Shown here one piece after another: positions 16,822 through 23,594 of a stretch of 42,334 nt of DNA. Each line of letters begins with the position of its first letter. Positions within the stretch are counted from its first letter, which is position 1. The stretch lies in the NCBI GenBank assembly GCA_937951485.1, contig CALEDJ010000047.1:1-42334 (forward strand), written 5' to 3'. The notes beneath the pieces are model-generated. The model was not told where the DNA came from. It saw only the letters and a program-made list of their open reading frames with translations, and searched no databases. Source of the stretch: an uncultured bacterium (GTDB lineage: Bacteria > Hydrogenedentota > Hydrogenedentia > Hydrogenedentales > CAILVY01). Both the position numbers and the translations under genes were made by a program.

Positions 16822-18239
16822 GTGAAACAATGACGGCGCATGTTGCGGTGATTGGCGCGGGACCGGGCGGATATGCGGCGGCCTTCATGGCGGCGGACCT
16901 GGGGATGGACGTCGCCCTGATTGATGCCGAGTCGAATCCTGGCGGCACCTGCCTCCTGCGGGGGTGCATTCCGTCCAAGGCGCTCTTGCACATGGCGAAA
17001 ACCATCCACGAAGCGCGCGAAGCCGCCGCGTGGGGGGTGCGGTTCGGCGAACCCAAACTGGACCTCAAGAAAATCCGCGAAAACACGCAATCTGTCGTCA
17101 AGCAATTGACCGACGGCCTGAGCAAACTCGCTGCAGCGCGCAAGATCAAGTACATCCAGGGGCGGGCAAGTCTGTTCGACGCACAGACCCTGACCATTTT
17201 CCACGAAGATGGGTCGGAAGACCGGCTGAAAGCGGAATACATCATCATCGCGGCGGGTTCGCGACCGGCCATTTTTGGCCCCCTCATTGACTCGCCACGC
17301 ATCATGAACAGCACTTCCGCCCTGTTATTGCCGGATATTCCGAAAAGCCTGCTCGTCATTGGCGGCGGATACATCGGCCTGGAACTGGGCTTCGTCTATG
17401 CCACGCTCGGATCTCGCGTGACCGTTGTGGAACTGACCGACGGTCTGCTCCCCGGCGTGGACCGCGACCTGGTAAAACCCCTCGCCGCGCACATCGAGGG
17501 GCATTTCGAGAACATCTTCCTCAACACACGCGTCACTGACATGAAACTTCAGAAGGATGGCATCCGCGTCAGCATGGAGGGGCCGGAGGTGAAAAAGCCG
17601 ACGCGCGTGTTTGAGAAAGCGCTGGTGGCCGTGGGACGCAAGCCGAATGCCAGCGGCCTGGGCCTGAAAAGCACCCGCGTGGAAATAGACGAACACGGCT
17701 TCATCCAGGTGGACGCGCAACGCCGCACCGCCGAACCCAACATCTTCGCCATCGGCGATGTGGTCGGCGGGGCTATGCTCGCGCATAAGGCCACCCACGA
17801 GGGGCGCATCGCCGCCGAAGTCATCGCGGGCGCCAACGCCGCCTTCGAGCCGCGGGCCGTCCCTGCCGTCGTCTTCACCGACCCGGAAATCGCCTGGTGC
17901 GGCCTGACGGAAACGGAAGCGCAAAAAGCCGGGCGCAAGGTCACCATATCGCGTTTTCCCTGGGCGGCTTCCGGGCGCGCCGCCACGCTGCGCCGCACCG
18001 ACGGACTCACGAAGATTCTCTGCGATCCGGAAACCCGCCAAGTGCTCGGCGTCGGCGTCGTCGGTCATGGCGCGGGTGAACTGATTGCGGAGGGCGCGCT
18101 CGCCATTGAGATGGGCGCGCTCGCCGACGATTTGGACATGACCATTCATCCCCACCCCACCCTCAGCGAGACGATCATGGAATCCGCCGGCGCCATCCTC
18201 GGGCAAAGCACGCATTTCCACCGCCCCAAGAGGGGATGA
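16818..18239 (+). CDS. lpd: Dihydrolipoamide dehydrogenase, E3
   Basis: 473 residues. The start ATG overlaps the aceF stop (ATGA) and follows AAAGGGAAT; a start 24 bases upstream lies inside aceF and is less likely. FAD-binding GxGxxG is VIGAGPGGYAA (residues 11-22); the redox-active disulfide is Cys45-Cys50 in GGTCLLRGCIPSK; the NAD site is LLVIGGGYIGLELG; the second FAD motif is EPNIFAIGDVVGGAMLAHKA; and the C-terminal catalytic His-Glu pair is in HPHPTLSETIMES. It reoxidises the E2 dihydrolipoyl group with NAD+. Being last in the operon, it may also serve other 2-oxoacid complexes. Confidence 0.95.
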   Translation: MSETMTAHVAVIGAGPGGYAAAFMAADLGMDVALIDAESNPGGTCLLRGCIPSKALLHMAKTIHEAREAAAWGVRFGEPKLDLKKIRENTQSVVKQLTDGLSKLAAARKIKYIQGRASLFDAQTLTIFHEDGSEDRLKAEYIIIAAGSRPAIFGPLIDSPRIMNSTSALLLPDIPKSLLVIGGGYIGLELGFVYATLGSRVTVVELTDGLLPGVDRDLVKPLAAHIEGHFENIFLNTRVTDMKLQKDGIRVSMEGPEVKKPTRVFEKALVAVGRKPNASGLGLKSTRVEIDEHGFIQVDAQRRTAEPNIFAIGDVVGGAMLAHKATHEGRIAAEVIAGANAAFEPRAVPAVVFTDPEIAWCGLTETEAQKAGRKVTISRFPWAASGRAATLRRTDGLTKILCDPETRQVLGVGVVGHGAGELIAEGALAIEMGALADDLDMTIHPHPTLSETIMESAGAILGQSTHFHRPKRG

Positions 18240-18279
18240 GCAGGCCGGCCGCTGGACGGTGCAAGGCAGACGCCTTCCC

Positions 18280-18298
18280 CGCTCGCCGCAGGCGAGCG
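18280..18298. terminator. Perfect 8-bp hairpin between convergent genes
   Basis: CGCTCGCC-GCA-GGCGAGCG lies 41 bases after the lpd stop and before the stop of the minus-strand hydrolase. There is no T-run directly after it; a weaker hairpin AGAAAG-GCG-CTTTCT (18319-18333) leading into CTCTTTT may finish termination on the plus strand. This is suggestive of a two-part terminator region only. Confidence 0.4.
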
Positions 18299-18350
18299 TA
18301 GCGCATCGATGCCGAAGAAGAAAGGCGCTTTCTCTCTTTTCCCCACCACG

Positions 18351-20567
18351 CTACGCGCTGCGGGCGCGCAGCCACTGCTCGGCGGTCAGATAGCGCTTGG
18401 GTCGGCCGCGATCGAAAGTGCGGTGCTCGGTATCGAAGCGCGCAACAATGGTCAGGGCATCGTCGCCGGCCTGAATGGACCGGCGCAGGCGCGGGCCGCC
18501 CGCGAGCGTGTCGAAGTGTTTCTCCCACTGCAGTTCACCGGGGTGTTCTCGCTGCACGGCGCAGAGGATGGCGATGGCGGTGGTGAAGGCGCGGACCTGC
18601 TCCGGTTGCTCCACATGGATGCGCAGCCCGTGGCAGGGCAAGTCTTTGTAGCGCGGGCTGGTCGCCTTGCCGGGGATGGCGCGCGGCGTATAGGTCACTG
18701 CTTCCAGTCGGCATCCGGGGTGTTCTTCACTGCCGAGCATGTCCAATATTCGTTCGGCACGAAGCCAGGGCGCGCCGACAATCAGGAACGGCGTGTCTGT
18801 GCCGCGTCCTTCGTTCATGTTCACGCCTTCGAAGAGACAGGTACCCGCATAGACCAACGCGGTTTCCGGCGTGGGGATGTTGGGCGAGGGCGGCGTCCAC
18901 GGCAGCGAGCAGTCCATGAAGAGCCGGTCGCGGAACCAATTGTCCGCCTGGACGATGGTGAGGTTTAAATGCGTTTTGTTGAAAACCGTCTGACGGAAGA
19001 AGAGGGCGATTTCGCCGAGGGTCATGGCGTGCCGCGCGGGAATCGGTGCGCAACACACAATGGAACCGGTCTCCCGGGCGATGCCGCCTTCCATAATCAC
19101 GCCGCCGATGGGGTTGGGCCGGTCCAGGACCATCACCGGTACGCGCGCTTGCGCGCATGCTGTCATGCATTCTTTCATGGTGGCCATATAGGTGTAGTAT
19201 CTCGACCCGATGTCCGGCAGGTCCACGACAAAAAGGTCCACACCGCGCAGTTGTTCCTGCGACGGGCGTTGCTGACCGCCGTAGAGACTGATCACGGGGA
19301 TGGGTCCTGCCTGGGCCTGCACCTTCTCGCCTGCCTCGGCCTGCGCCCACAGCCCGTGCTCCGGGCTGTATAGCCGCGTCAGCGCGATATCCGGACAAAG
19401 CGCGATCACGTCGAGGATGGAACGGCCCGTCTGGTCCGTTGCGGCGTGATTGGCGAGCAGCGCGATGCGCTTGCCGCGCAGCGGCGCGAAGTCGTCCCAC
19501 ATCACGCGGTCGAGACCGGTGTGCGTGTTGATGCGCCTGGGATAGAGGCGGGCGGCGACCGGCGCGTGGAACACACGCCGCAGTGCGCCGTTGTTGCGCG
19601 CGGCCCGCGACGGATGGCAGGTGTTGCTGAGGAGAATGACGAAATTCCCCGCGTCGTAATCGAGCCACAGGCTGGTTCCGGTCCATCCGGTATGGCCGAT
19701 GACCGTGCGCGCGGGCAGAAACCCTGAACTGCCTGCCATCCACGGGTCCAGTTGCCAGCCAAGCCCCTGCCACGGATAACACGGCAACTGGCCAATACGC
19801 GCCATTTCCTCGAGGGTTCGGCGCGCGAGGATGCGCCCCTCTATCAGGGCGCGGCAGAAACGCGCCAGGTCTTCCGCCGTGCCGAACAGGCCCGCGTGGC
19901 CGGAGACCCCGCCGACGGCGTAGGCATTCTCGTCATGAACTTCGCCGCAGATGACGCGGCCGCGCCAAGGGCAATGCTCCGTGGCGGCGCACATCTCGCG
20001 CCACGCCTCCGGGGGACGGAAGCCGGTGTGGGTCATGCCGAGCGGCGCAAAGATGCGCCGCGCACAAAAAGCGTCGAGGGAATCCATTGCGGCGAGTTCC
20101 ACCACCTTGCCCAGAATGATGTAGCCGAGATCGGAATAGCGGCGACGGCTGCCCGGCGCCCACAGGAGCGGCGCCGCCGCGATCCGTTGCAGCGCCTCGT
20201 TGACAGTGCTCACGCTGCGGTAGAGCGGGAGGATGGCGGACAGACCGGCACTGTGCGTGAGCAGATGGCGTATGGTGAACGCGCGGAAGGCCGGCACCGG
20301 CACGATTTCCGCCACGGGTTGATCGAGGTCCAATACGCCGTCATCGCGCAGCAGCATGACGGCGGTGGTGGTCGCCACGACCTTGGTGATCGAGGCCAGA
20401 TCGTAAATCGTGTCTCTCGCCGCCGGCAACGGCTGCGGGACTGACTGGCGCAACCCCGCCGCCCCGTGATAAAGCACGACATCGTTCGCGGCGACATATG
20501 CCGCCGCACCCGGCGCCTTTGCCGCCCGCACCGCGCCCTCCAGCGCATGCTGCCATTCCTGGATCAT
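18351..20567 (-). CDS. Fused AmiE-like serine hydrolase and NamZ-like (DUF1343) exo-muramidase
   Basis: 738 residues with two full domains. Residues 1-345 are a class-C beta-lactamase-fold hydrolase: Ser59-x-x-Lys62 (SITK), Tyr144 in YSDLGY (Asp where Asn is usual), and His292-Thr-Gly replacing KTG. The stretch HDENAYAVGGVSGHAGLFGTA is typical of the B. subtilis YbbE/AmiE group. Residues 350-738 match DUF1343/NamZ (YbbC): LYSPEHGLWAQAEAG, DLPDIGSRYYTY, LDRPNPIGG, PSPNIPTPETALVYAGT and EGVNMNEGRGTDTPF. In B. subtilis the two enzymes are separate neighbours that recycle muropeptides (peptide release and MurNAc trimming). No signal peptide is seen, so it may act in the cytoplasm on imported fragments. 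The start has no clear ribosome site. Confidence 0.88.
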   Translation of the reverse strand: MIQEWQHALEGAVRAAKAPGAAAYVAANDVVLYHGAAGLRQSVPQPLPAARDTIYDLASITKVVATTTAVMLLRDDGVLDLDQPVAEIVPVPAFRAFTIRHLLTHSAGLSAILPLYRSVSTVNEALQRIAAAPLLWAPGSRRRYSDLGYIILGKVVELAAMDSLDAFCARRIFAPLGMTHTGFRPPEAWREMCAATEHCPWRGRVICGEVHDENAYAVGGVSGHAGLFGTAEDLARFCRALIEGRILARRTLEEMARIGQLPCYPWQGLGWQLDPWMAGSSGFLPARTVIGHTGWTGTSLWLDYDAGNFVILLSNTCHPSRAARNNGALRRVFHAPVAARLYPRRINTHTGLDRVMWDDFAPLRGKRIALLANHAATDQTGRSILDVIALCPDIALTRLYSPEHGLWAQAEAGEKVQAQAGPIPVISLYGGQQRPSQEQLRGVDLFVVDLPDIGSRYYTYMATMKECMTACAQARVPVMVLDRPNPIGGVIMEGGIARETGSIVCCAPIPARHAMTLGEIALFFRQTVFNKTHLNLTIVQADNWFRDRLFMDCSLPWTPPSPNIPTPETALVYAGTCLFEGVNMNEGRGTDTPFLIVGAPWLRAERILDMLGSEEHPGCRLEAVTYTPRAIPGKATSPRYKDLPCHGLRIHVEQPEQVRAFTTAIAILCAVQREHPGELQWEKHFDTLAGGPRLRRSIQAGDDALTIVARFDTEHRTFDRGRPKRYLTAEQWLRARSA

Positions 20568-20930
20568 CCGGAGTATGCCATTCCCTGTGTTTTTTCTTGT
20601 GCGCCGAATCGTCTGTCGCCCGTACAGGGGCTGCCATGTGTCGTCCGACGCGCCAAAGGGAGCCTACCCCGGCTTTCCCGCAGGGATCAAGATCGAAAAA
20701 ATAATAGGGATCCCCATTACTGCATCGAGGATCCCTTTGATGGCACGCCATGGAAACCGGAACCACCCGTTCATCGGCGCTCCGGTCCGTCCTTCGCCCG
20801 CACCGCCTCCGGAAGCCCTCGTCGCGTCACGCAATTCCACCATGACGCCGCGCGGGCATCCGCAGCACCCCCTGACAAAATCAGGGTTTCGCGGGCCAAG
20901 GCTCGGCAGCAAGCCAAACGGAAAAGGCGC
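20568..20930. other. Intergenic region, 363 bases, between microprotein and hydrolase
   Basis: No convincing gene. It contains the terminator-like hairpin at 20695-20736 and a smaller hairpin CCCTGA-CAAAA-TCAGGG (20870-20886). The 190 bases between the microprotein stop and the terminator would be a transcribed 3' region of unknown function. Confidence 0.45.
20695..20736 (-). terminator. Rho-independent terminator, minus strand
   Basis: On the minus strand AGGGATCC (20736-20729) pairs with GGATCCCT (20713-20706) around a 15-base loop, and is followed by TATTATTTTTTCG. The 8-bp perfect stem plus T-rich tail fits a terminator that ends the transcript of the 23-residue microprotein and insulates the downstream hydrolase gene. 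The long loop lowers confidence. Confidence 0.55.
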
Positions 20931-21002
20931 TTACTTCTTCTTCGCTACCTTCTTCTTGGCGGCCGGCTTCTTCTTCGCGGCTGCTTTCTTCGCAACTGCC
21001 AT
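20931..21002 (-). CDS. 23-residue Lys/Ala-rich basic microprotein
   Basis: The ATG at 21002-21000 is preceded by GAAAGGAGAAAGAC, one of the best ribosome sites in the window (AGGAG, spacing 8). The product begins MAVAKKAAAKKKP and ends AAKKKVAKKK: 12 Lys, 8 Ala, 1 Pro, and no acidic or aromatic residues. The composition is that of histone-H1-like or HU-tail DNA-binding peptides. It would be cytoplasmic and bind nucleic acid non-specifically; that is inference from composition. A longer reading start at 21182 gives an Arg/Gly-rich leader without a ribosome site and is less likely. A terminator lies about 200 bases downstream, so it looks like its own transcription unit. Lysine codons are nearly all AAG. 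Confidence 0.7.
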   Translation of the reverse strand: MAVAKKAAAKKKPAAKKKVAKKK

Positions 21003-21269
21003 GTCTTTCTCCTTTCGTTCCTTCACCTGACTGCTTCTATCTACGGGCTGCATCGCGACTACTGGTCGCGACCCCCGGCCCCCCGCGCCCCATGCGTGGA
21101 GAGCCGCTTCACCGGGCCAGCCCCGGAAAGCGCGATTGCTGATGCGTCGTCGGCGACCGCATTCGGGCATCGCCTGGCGCAATAGAAATACCGTGTCCTA
21201 TGTTATTGATACTGCCATAACAACACCACAATATTTCTAACATGCATCTCCTGATTCTCTCCGTTGACC

Positions 21270-21290
21270 GCCGCACGCATCGCGTGCGGC
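21270..21290. repeat. Perfect 9-bp hairpin with 3-base loop
   Basis: GCCGCACGC (21270-21278), loop ATC, GCGTGCGGC (21282-21290). It is a GC-rich stem inside an AT-rich region, far from either gene start. It could be a REP-like element or the end of an unannotated RNA; there is no T-run. Confidence 0.5.
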
Positions 21291-21641
21291 ATCGCAAAGA
21301 ATTTGTCACTTCGCGTCGCTTATCGTCAGGTTGATGCGCTTTGTGTTCAAATTCAACTTTCTGGCCGGATTTGTGTAACAAACAAACACCAAAAACGCAA
21401 GCATTTTTTTTGCTTCTGTCGCTTTTTTTCGCTTGCTCTGTATCTACAGACATCGTAGGCGGCGTCAAGAAAGATGCCGCGTCTTACGCACAATTCTGCT
21501 TCGATCGCAGATCAGCCTGTAAAAATGGGCATAAAATGCATATGTGTGATTTGTGCCAAAGCGCAAACCGGTGCGCATCGCGGTTTTATGCGCCCTCGTC
21601 AGGGCATGAAATGGATTCGCATTCGGGGCCTTGCAACGCGC

Positions 21642-21802
21642 AAAAAACGATGCCGATTTTTTGATCAGCGGTGAACATTTTTTGATCAGCCGCGCACGTT
21701 TTGCGAAAGAGCGGATTCTGCACGGCGCATTTTTCGTTGCCCGCGACGAGAAAATTTTCGCGATCAACGACGCACATTTTCGAACAGGCGCGCGCCATTT
21801 TT
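21642..21802. promoter_or_regulatory. Helically spaced A/T-tracts, likely intrinsically curved DNA
   Basis: A/T-tracts start at 21642 (A6), 21657 (T6), 21678 (T6), 21699 (T4), 21730 (T5), 21751 (A4T4), 21777 (T4) and 21798 (T5). Most spacings from 21657 on are near 21 bases (two helical turns), with one of 31 (three turns). Two consecutive units share TTTTTTGATCAGC. Phased tracts bend DNA and often lie upstream of promoters or at nucleoid-protein sites. Position: just upstream of the radical SAM gene. Confidence 0.5.
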
Positions 21803-21944
21803 CAGGCGTGATCGAGTGGCGCATGGCGCCTGAAGGCGGGTAACATAGTGCATCATGAACCGATCGTTGTCGGCTGTGCGTGCACAACGGCAACTCCTCG
21901 ACGCCGGCAAACGGGAGATGACATCGGATAGGAAGGCGTGCATT

Positions 21945-23081
21945 GTGGACGACAGAAAATCCGTGACAGACCAGGAGGAGAACGGATACCGCGGCTTTGA
22001 ACAAGGCCCGATCCGCCCGCCGAGCGAGGCGCAGAGTCTGTTGATCCGCGTCACGCGGAACTGTCCCTGGAACCGCTGCGCGTTCTGCCCGGTGTACAAG
22101 GGCGCGTCGTTCTCCATTCGCCCCCCGGAGCATGTCAAACGCGACATTGACGCGGTGCACCGGTGCCTGGCGCTGCTGGAAGCGGGCGGCGACATTGCGG
22201 CTGGACCCGCGGACATGGAGGCGCTTCGGGCCGCGGCGCACTGGCGGGCAATGGGGATGCGTTCGGTGTTTCTGCAGGACGCCAACTCGCTGCTGGTAAA
22301 ACCGCGCGATCTTGCGGGGATTCTTCGCCATCTCCGCGAACGTTTCCCGTTCGTGCGCCGCGTCACGTCCTATGCCCGGTCGCACACCCTGGCGGTGCGG
22401 CGGGAAGAAGACCTGCATATGCTGCGGGCGGCGGGGCTGGACCGCGTGCATATCGGCCTGGAATCCGGGTCCGACGCCGTGCTGGCGCGGGTCGCCAAAG
22501 GATGCACCAAAGCGCAGCACATCCTTGCGGGACAAAAAGCGCGCGCCGCAGGTTTCGAGGTATCGGAATATTACATGCCGGGGCTGGGCGGACAGGACCT
22601 CTCGCGGGATCACGCCGTCGAGTCCGCCGATGCGCTCAATCAAATCAACCCGCATTTCATTCGACTGCGCACGCTGGCCATCCCGAACCACACCCCGCTT
22701 TTTGCCGAATGGTCCTCAGGCCGCTTCCAGAAATGCACCGACCGCATGGTCGCCGAAGAAATCCTCCTCTTCCTGGAACACCTCCAGGGCATCACCAGCG
22801 TGGTGAAAAGCGATCACATCCTCAACCTCTTCGGCGAACTGGAAGGCAGACTGCCGGAGGACAAGCCCAAAATGATCGCGTTGGTCCGGCGGTTCCTTGA
22901 TATGACGCCGGAGGACCAGATGTTGTATCAGGCCGGGCGCAGAATGGGGGTCTTCTCCCGCCTCGACGACCTGAACGACCCGCGCAAGCGCGCATTCGCT
23001 GCAGCAACCTGCCGCAGGATCGGCATCACTCCCGACAACATTGACGAAATGATTGACGAGGTGATGAAACAATTCATCTGA
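21945..23081 (+). CDS. Radical SAM protein with CX4CX2C cluster motif
   Basis: 378 residues from a GTG at 21945, chosen because AGGAAGG stands eight bases upstream; an ATG at 21855 would add 30 residues but has no ribosome site. The conserved part starts GYRGFEQGPIRPPSEAQSLL. The cluster motif is CPWNRCAFC (Cys40, Cys45, Cys48 from the GTG), spaced CX4CX2C instead of the classical CX3CX2C. Radical-SAM-core strands follow: SVFLQDANSLL (the GGE-like region), VRRVTSYARSHTL, and LDRVHIGLESGSDAVLARVAKG, typical of the fold. The C-terminal 90 residues are helical with no extra cluster cysteines. I recognise the general family but not the reaction; no substrate genes adjoin it. Confidence 0.85.
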   Translation: MDDRKSVTDQEENGYRGFEQGPIRPPSEAQSLLIRVTRNCPWNRCAFCPVYKGASFSIRPPEHVKRDIDAVHRCLALLEAGGDIAAGPADMEALRAAAHWRAMGMRSVFLQDANSLLVKPRDLAGILRHLRERFPFVRRVTSYARSHTLAVRREEDLHMLRAAGLDRVHIGLESGSDAVLARVAKGCTKAQHILAGQKARAAGFEVSEYYMPGLGGQDLSRDHAVESADALNQINPHFIRLRTLAIPNHTPLFAEWSSGRFQKCTDRMVAEEILLFLEHLQGITSVVKSDHILNLFGELEGRLPEDKPKMIALVRRFLDMTPEDQMLYQAGRRMGVFSRLDDLNDPRKRAFAAATCRRIGITPDNIDEMIDEVMKQFI

Positions 23082-23594
23082 TTCAGCAACATTTTGGCCA
23101 GCGGGCGCAACCTTTTGAATCAACACACATAACATTCTCTTTTCGTCATTGCCAGCCCCTCACCTCCTTCGGCGGCGATTCGCAGAAAAAAGGAAGCACC
23201 CTTTTCTGGCAATACAGCAACTTGAATTTGCCCGTCAACCCTGAATCCTCGTCATCGAGCGAAGCAAAGCCATCTCGACAAGACTGAATGCGATCGCCTG
23301 TTCCAGATTGTTTCACTGCGTTCGCAATGAGGGGGTCATGGATGTGTGTGCCATCGTCATTTTTTGTGGTGGATTCCGCTGCGTTTCACCCACCCTGCAC
23401 AACCGGGGCTATCACCCCCTATCGCAACGCCCCAACGGAGCGCGCAATCCCAGCCCATCGCGGCCTTTCAGGCCGCACACACCTGCTGTCATCCCAGCGG
23501 GTTGAGCCGCCGATATGATATGCGCTTGCCTGATGCGGCGGGGATTGATAGGCTGAAGGGCGTACAATCGCGACAGAATAGGGAGACCAAAATC
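23082..23594. other. Intergenic region, 513 bases, with a dispersed-type repeat
   Basis: It lies between the radical SAM gene and the secreted propeller protein, both plus. A possible upstream extension of the latter gene (from 23346) reads as low-complexity repeat translation with no ribosome site and is rejected. An imperfect palindromic repeat fills 23249-23332. A GGCGGCTTTC-type small palindrome GGCCTTTCAGGCC is near 23463. No RNA gene was recognised. Confidence 0.45.
23249..23332. repeat. Imperfect palindromic repeat of the CGTCATTGCGAG type
   Basis: The left arm TCGTCATCGAGCGAAGC and the right arm ending GCGTTCGCAATGA are roughly complementary, and inner parts CATCTCG and CAGATTG also correspond. 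The wording strongly resembles widely dispersed bacterial intergenic repeats that read CGTCATTGCGAGCGAAGCGAAGCAATCTC. Arms have diverged, suggesting an old copy. Confidence 0.5.

Larger units (their letters stand above)
21003..21944. other. Long AT-enriched divergent intergenic region
   Basis: 942 bases between the Lys/Ala microprotein (minus) and the radical SAM gene (plus), visibly richer in A and T than the surroundings from about 21185 to 21810. No credible coding frame was found; the frames here lack ribosome sites and family features. Contents: a perfect 9-bp hairpin (21270-21290), T8 and T7 runs (21404-21411, 21423-21429), a palindrome TCTGTA-TC-TACAGA (21437-21450) and a ladder of spaced A/T-tracts (21642-21802). 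Confidence 0.55.

Noticed and set aside
20664-20912. 82-residue minus-strand frame with a hydrophobic segment near its end (IPIIFSILIPAG)
   Set aside because: It runs through the terminator-like hairpin, and has no ribosome site; the hydrophobic part is encoded by the T-rich terminator tail.
21437-21450. TCTGTATCTACAGA as a LexA box
   Set aside because: E. coli-type boxes need CTGT-N8-ACAG; this palindrome is shorter, and no SOS gene is adjacent.
21465-22691. 408-residue minus-strand frame over the AT-rich region and radical SAM gene
   Set aside because: Mostly antisense to the radical SAM core; the rest translates spaced T-tracts as KK/FF-rich peptide. No family features.
23346-23594. N-terminal extension of the secreted propeller protein by 83 residues
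   Set aside because: No ribosome site, Cys/Pro/His-rich unlikely sequence over repeat DNA, and a perfect signal peptide with GGGAG begins at 23595.
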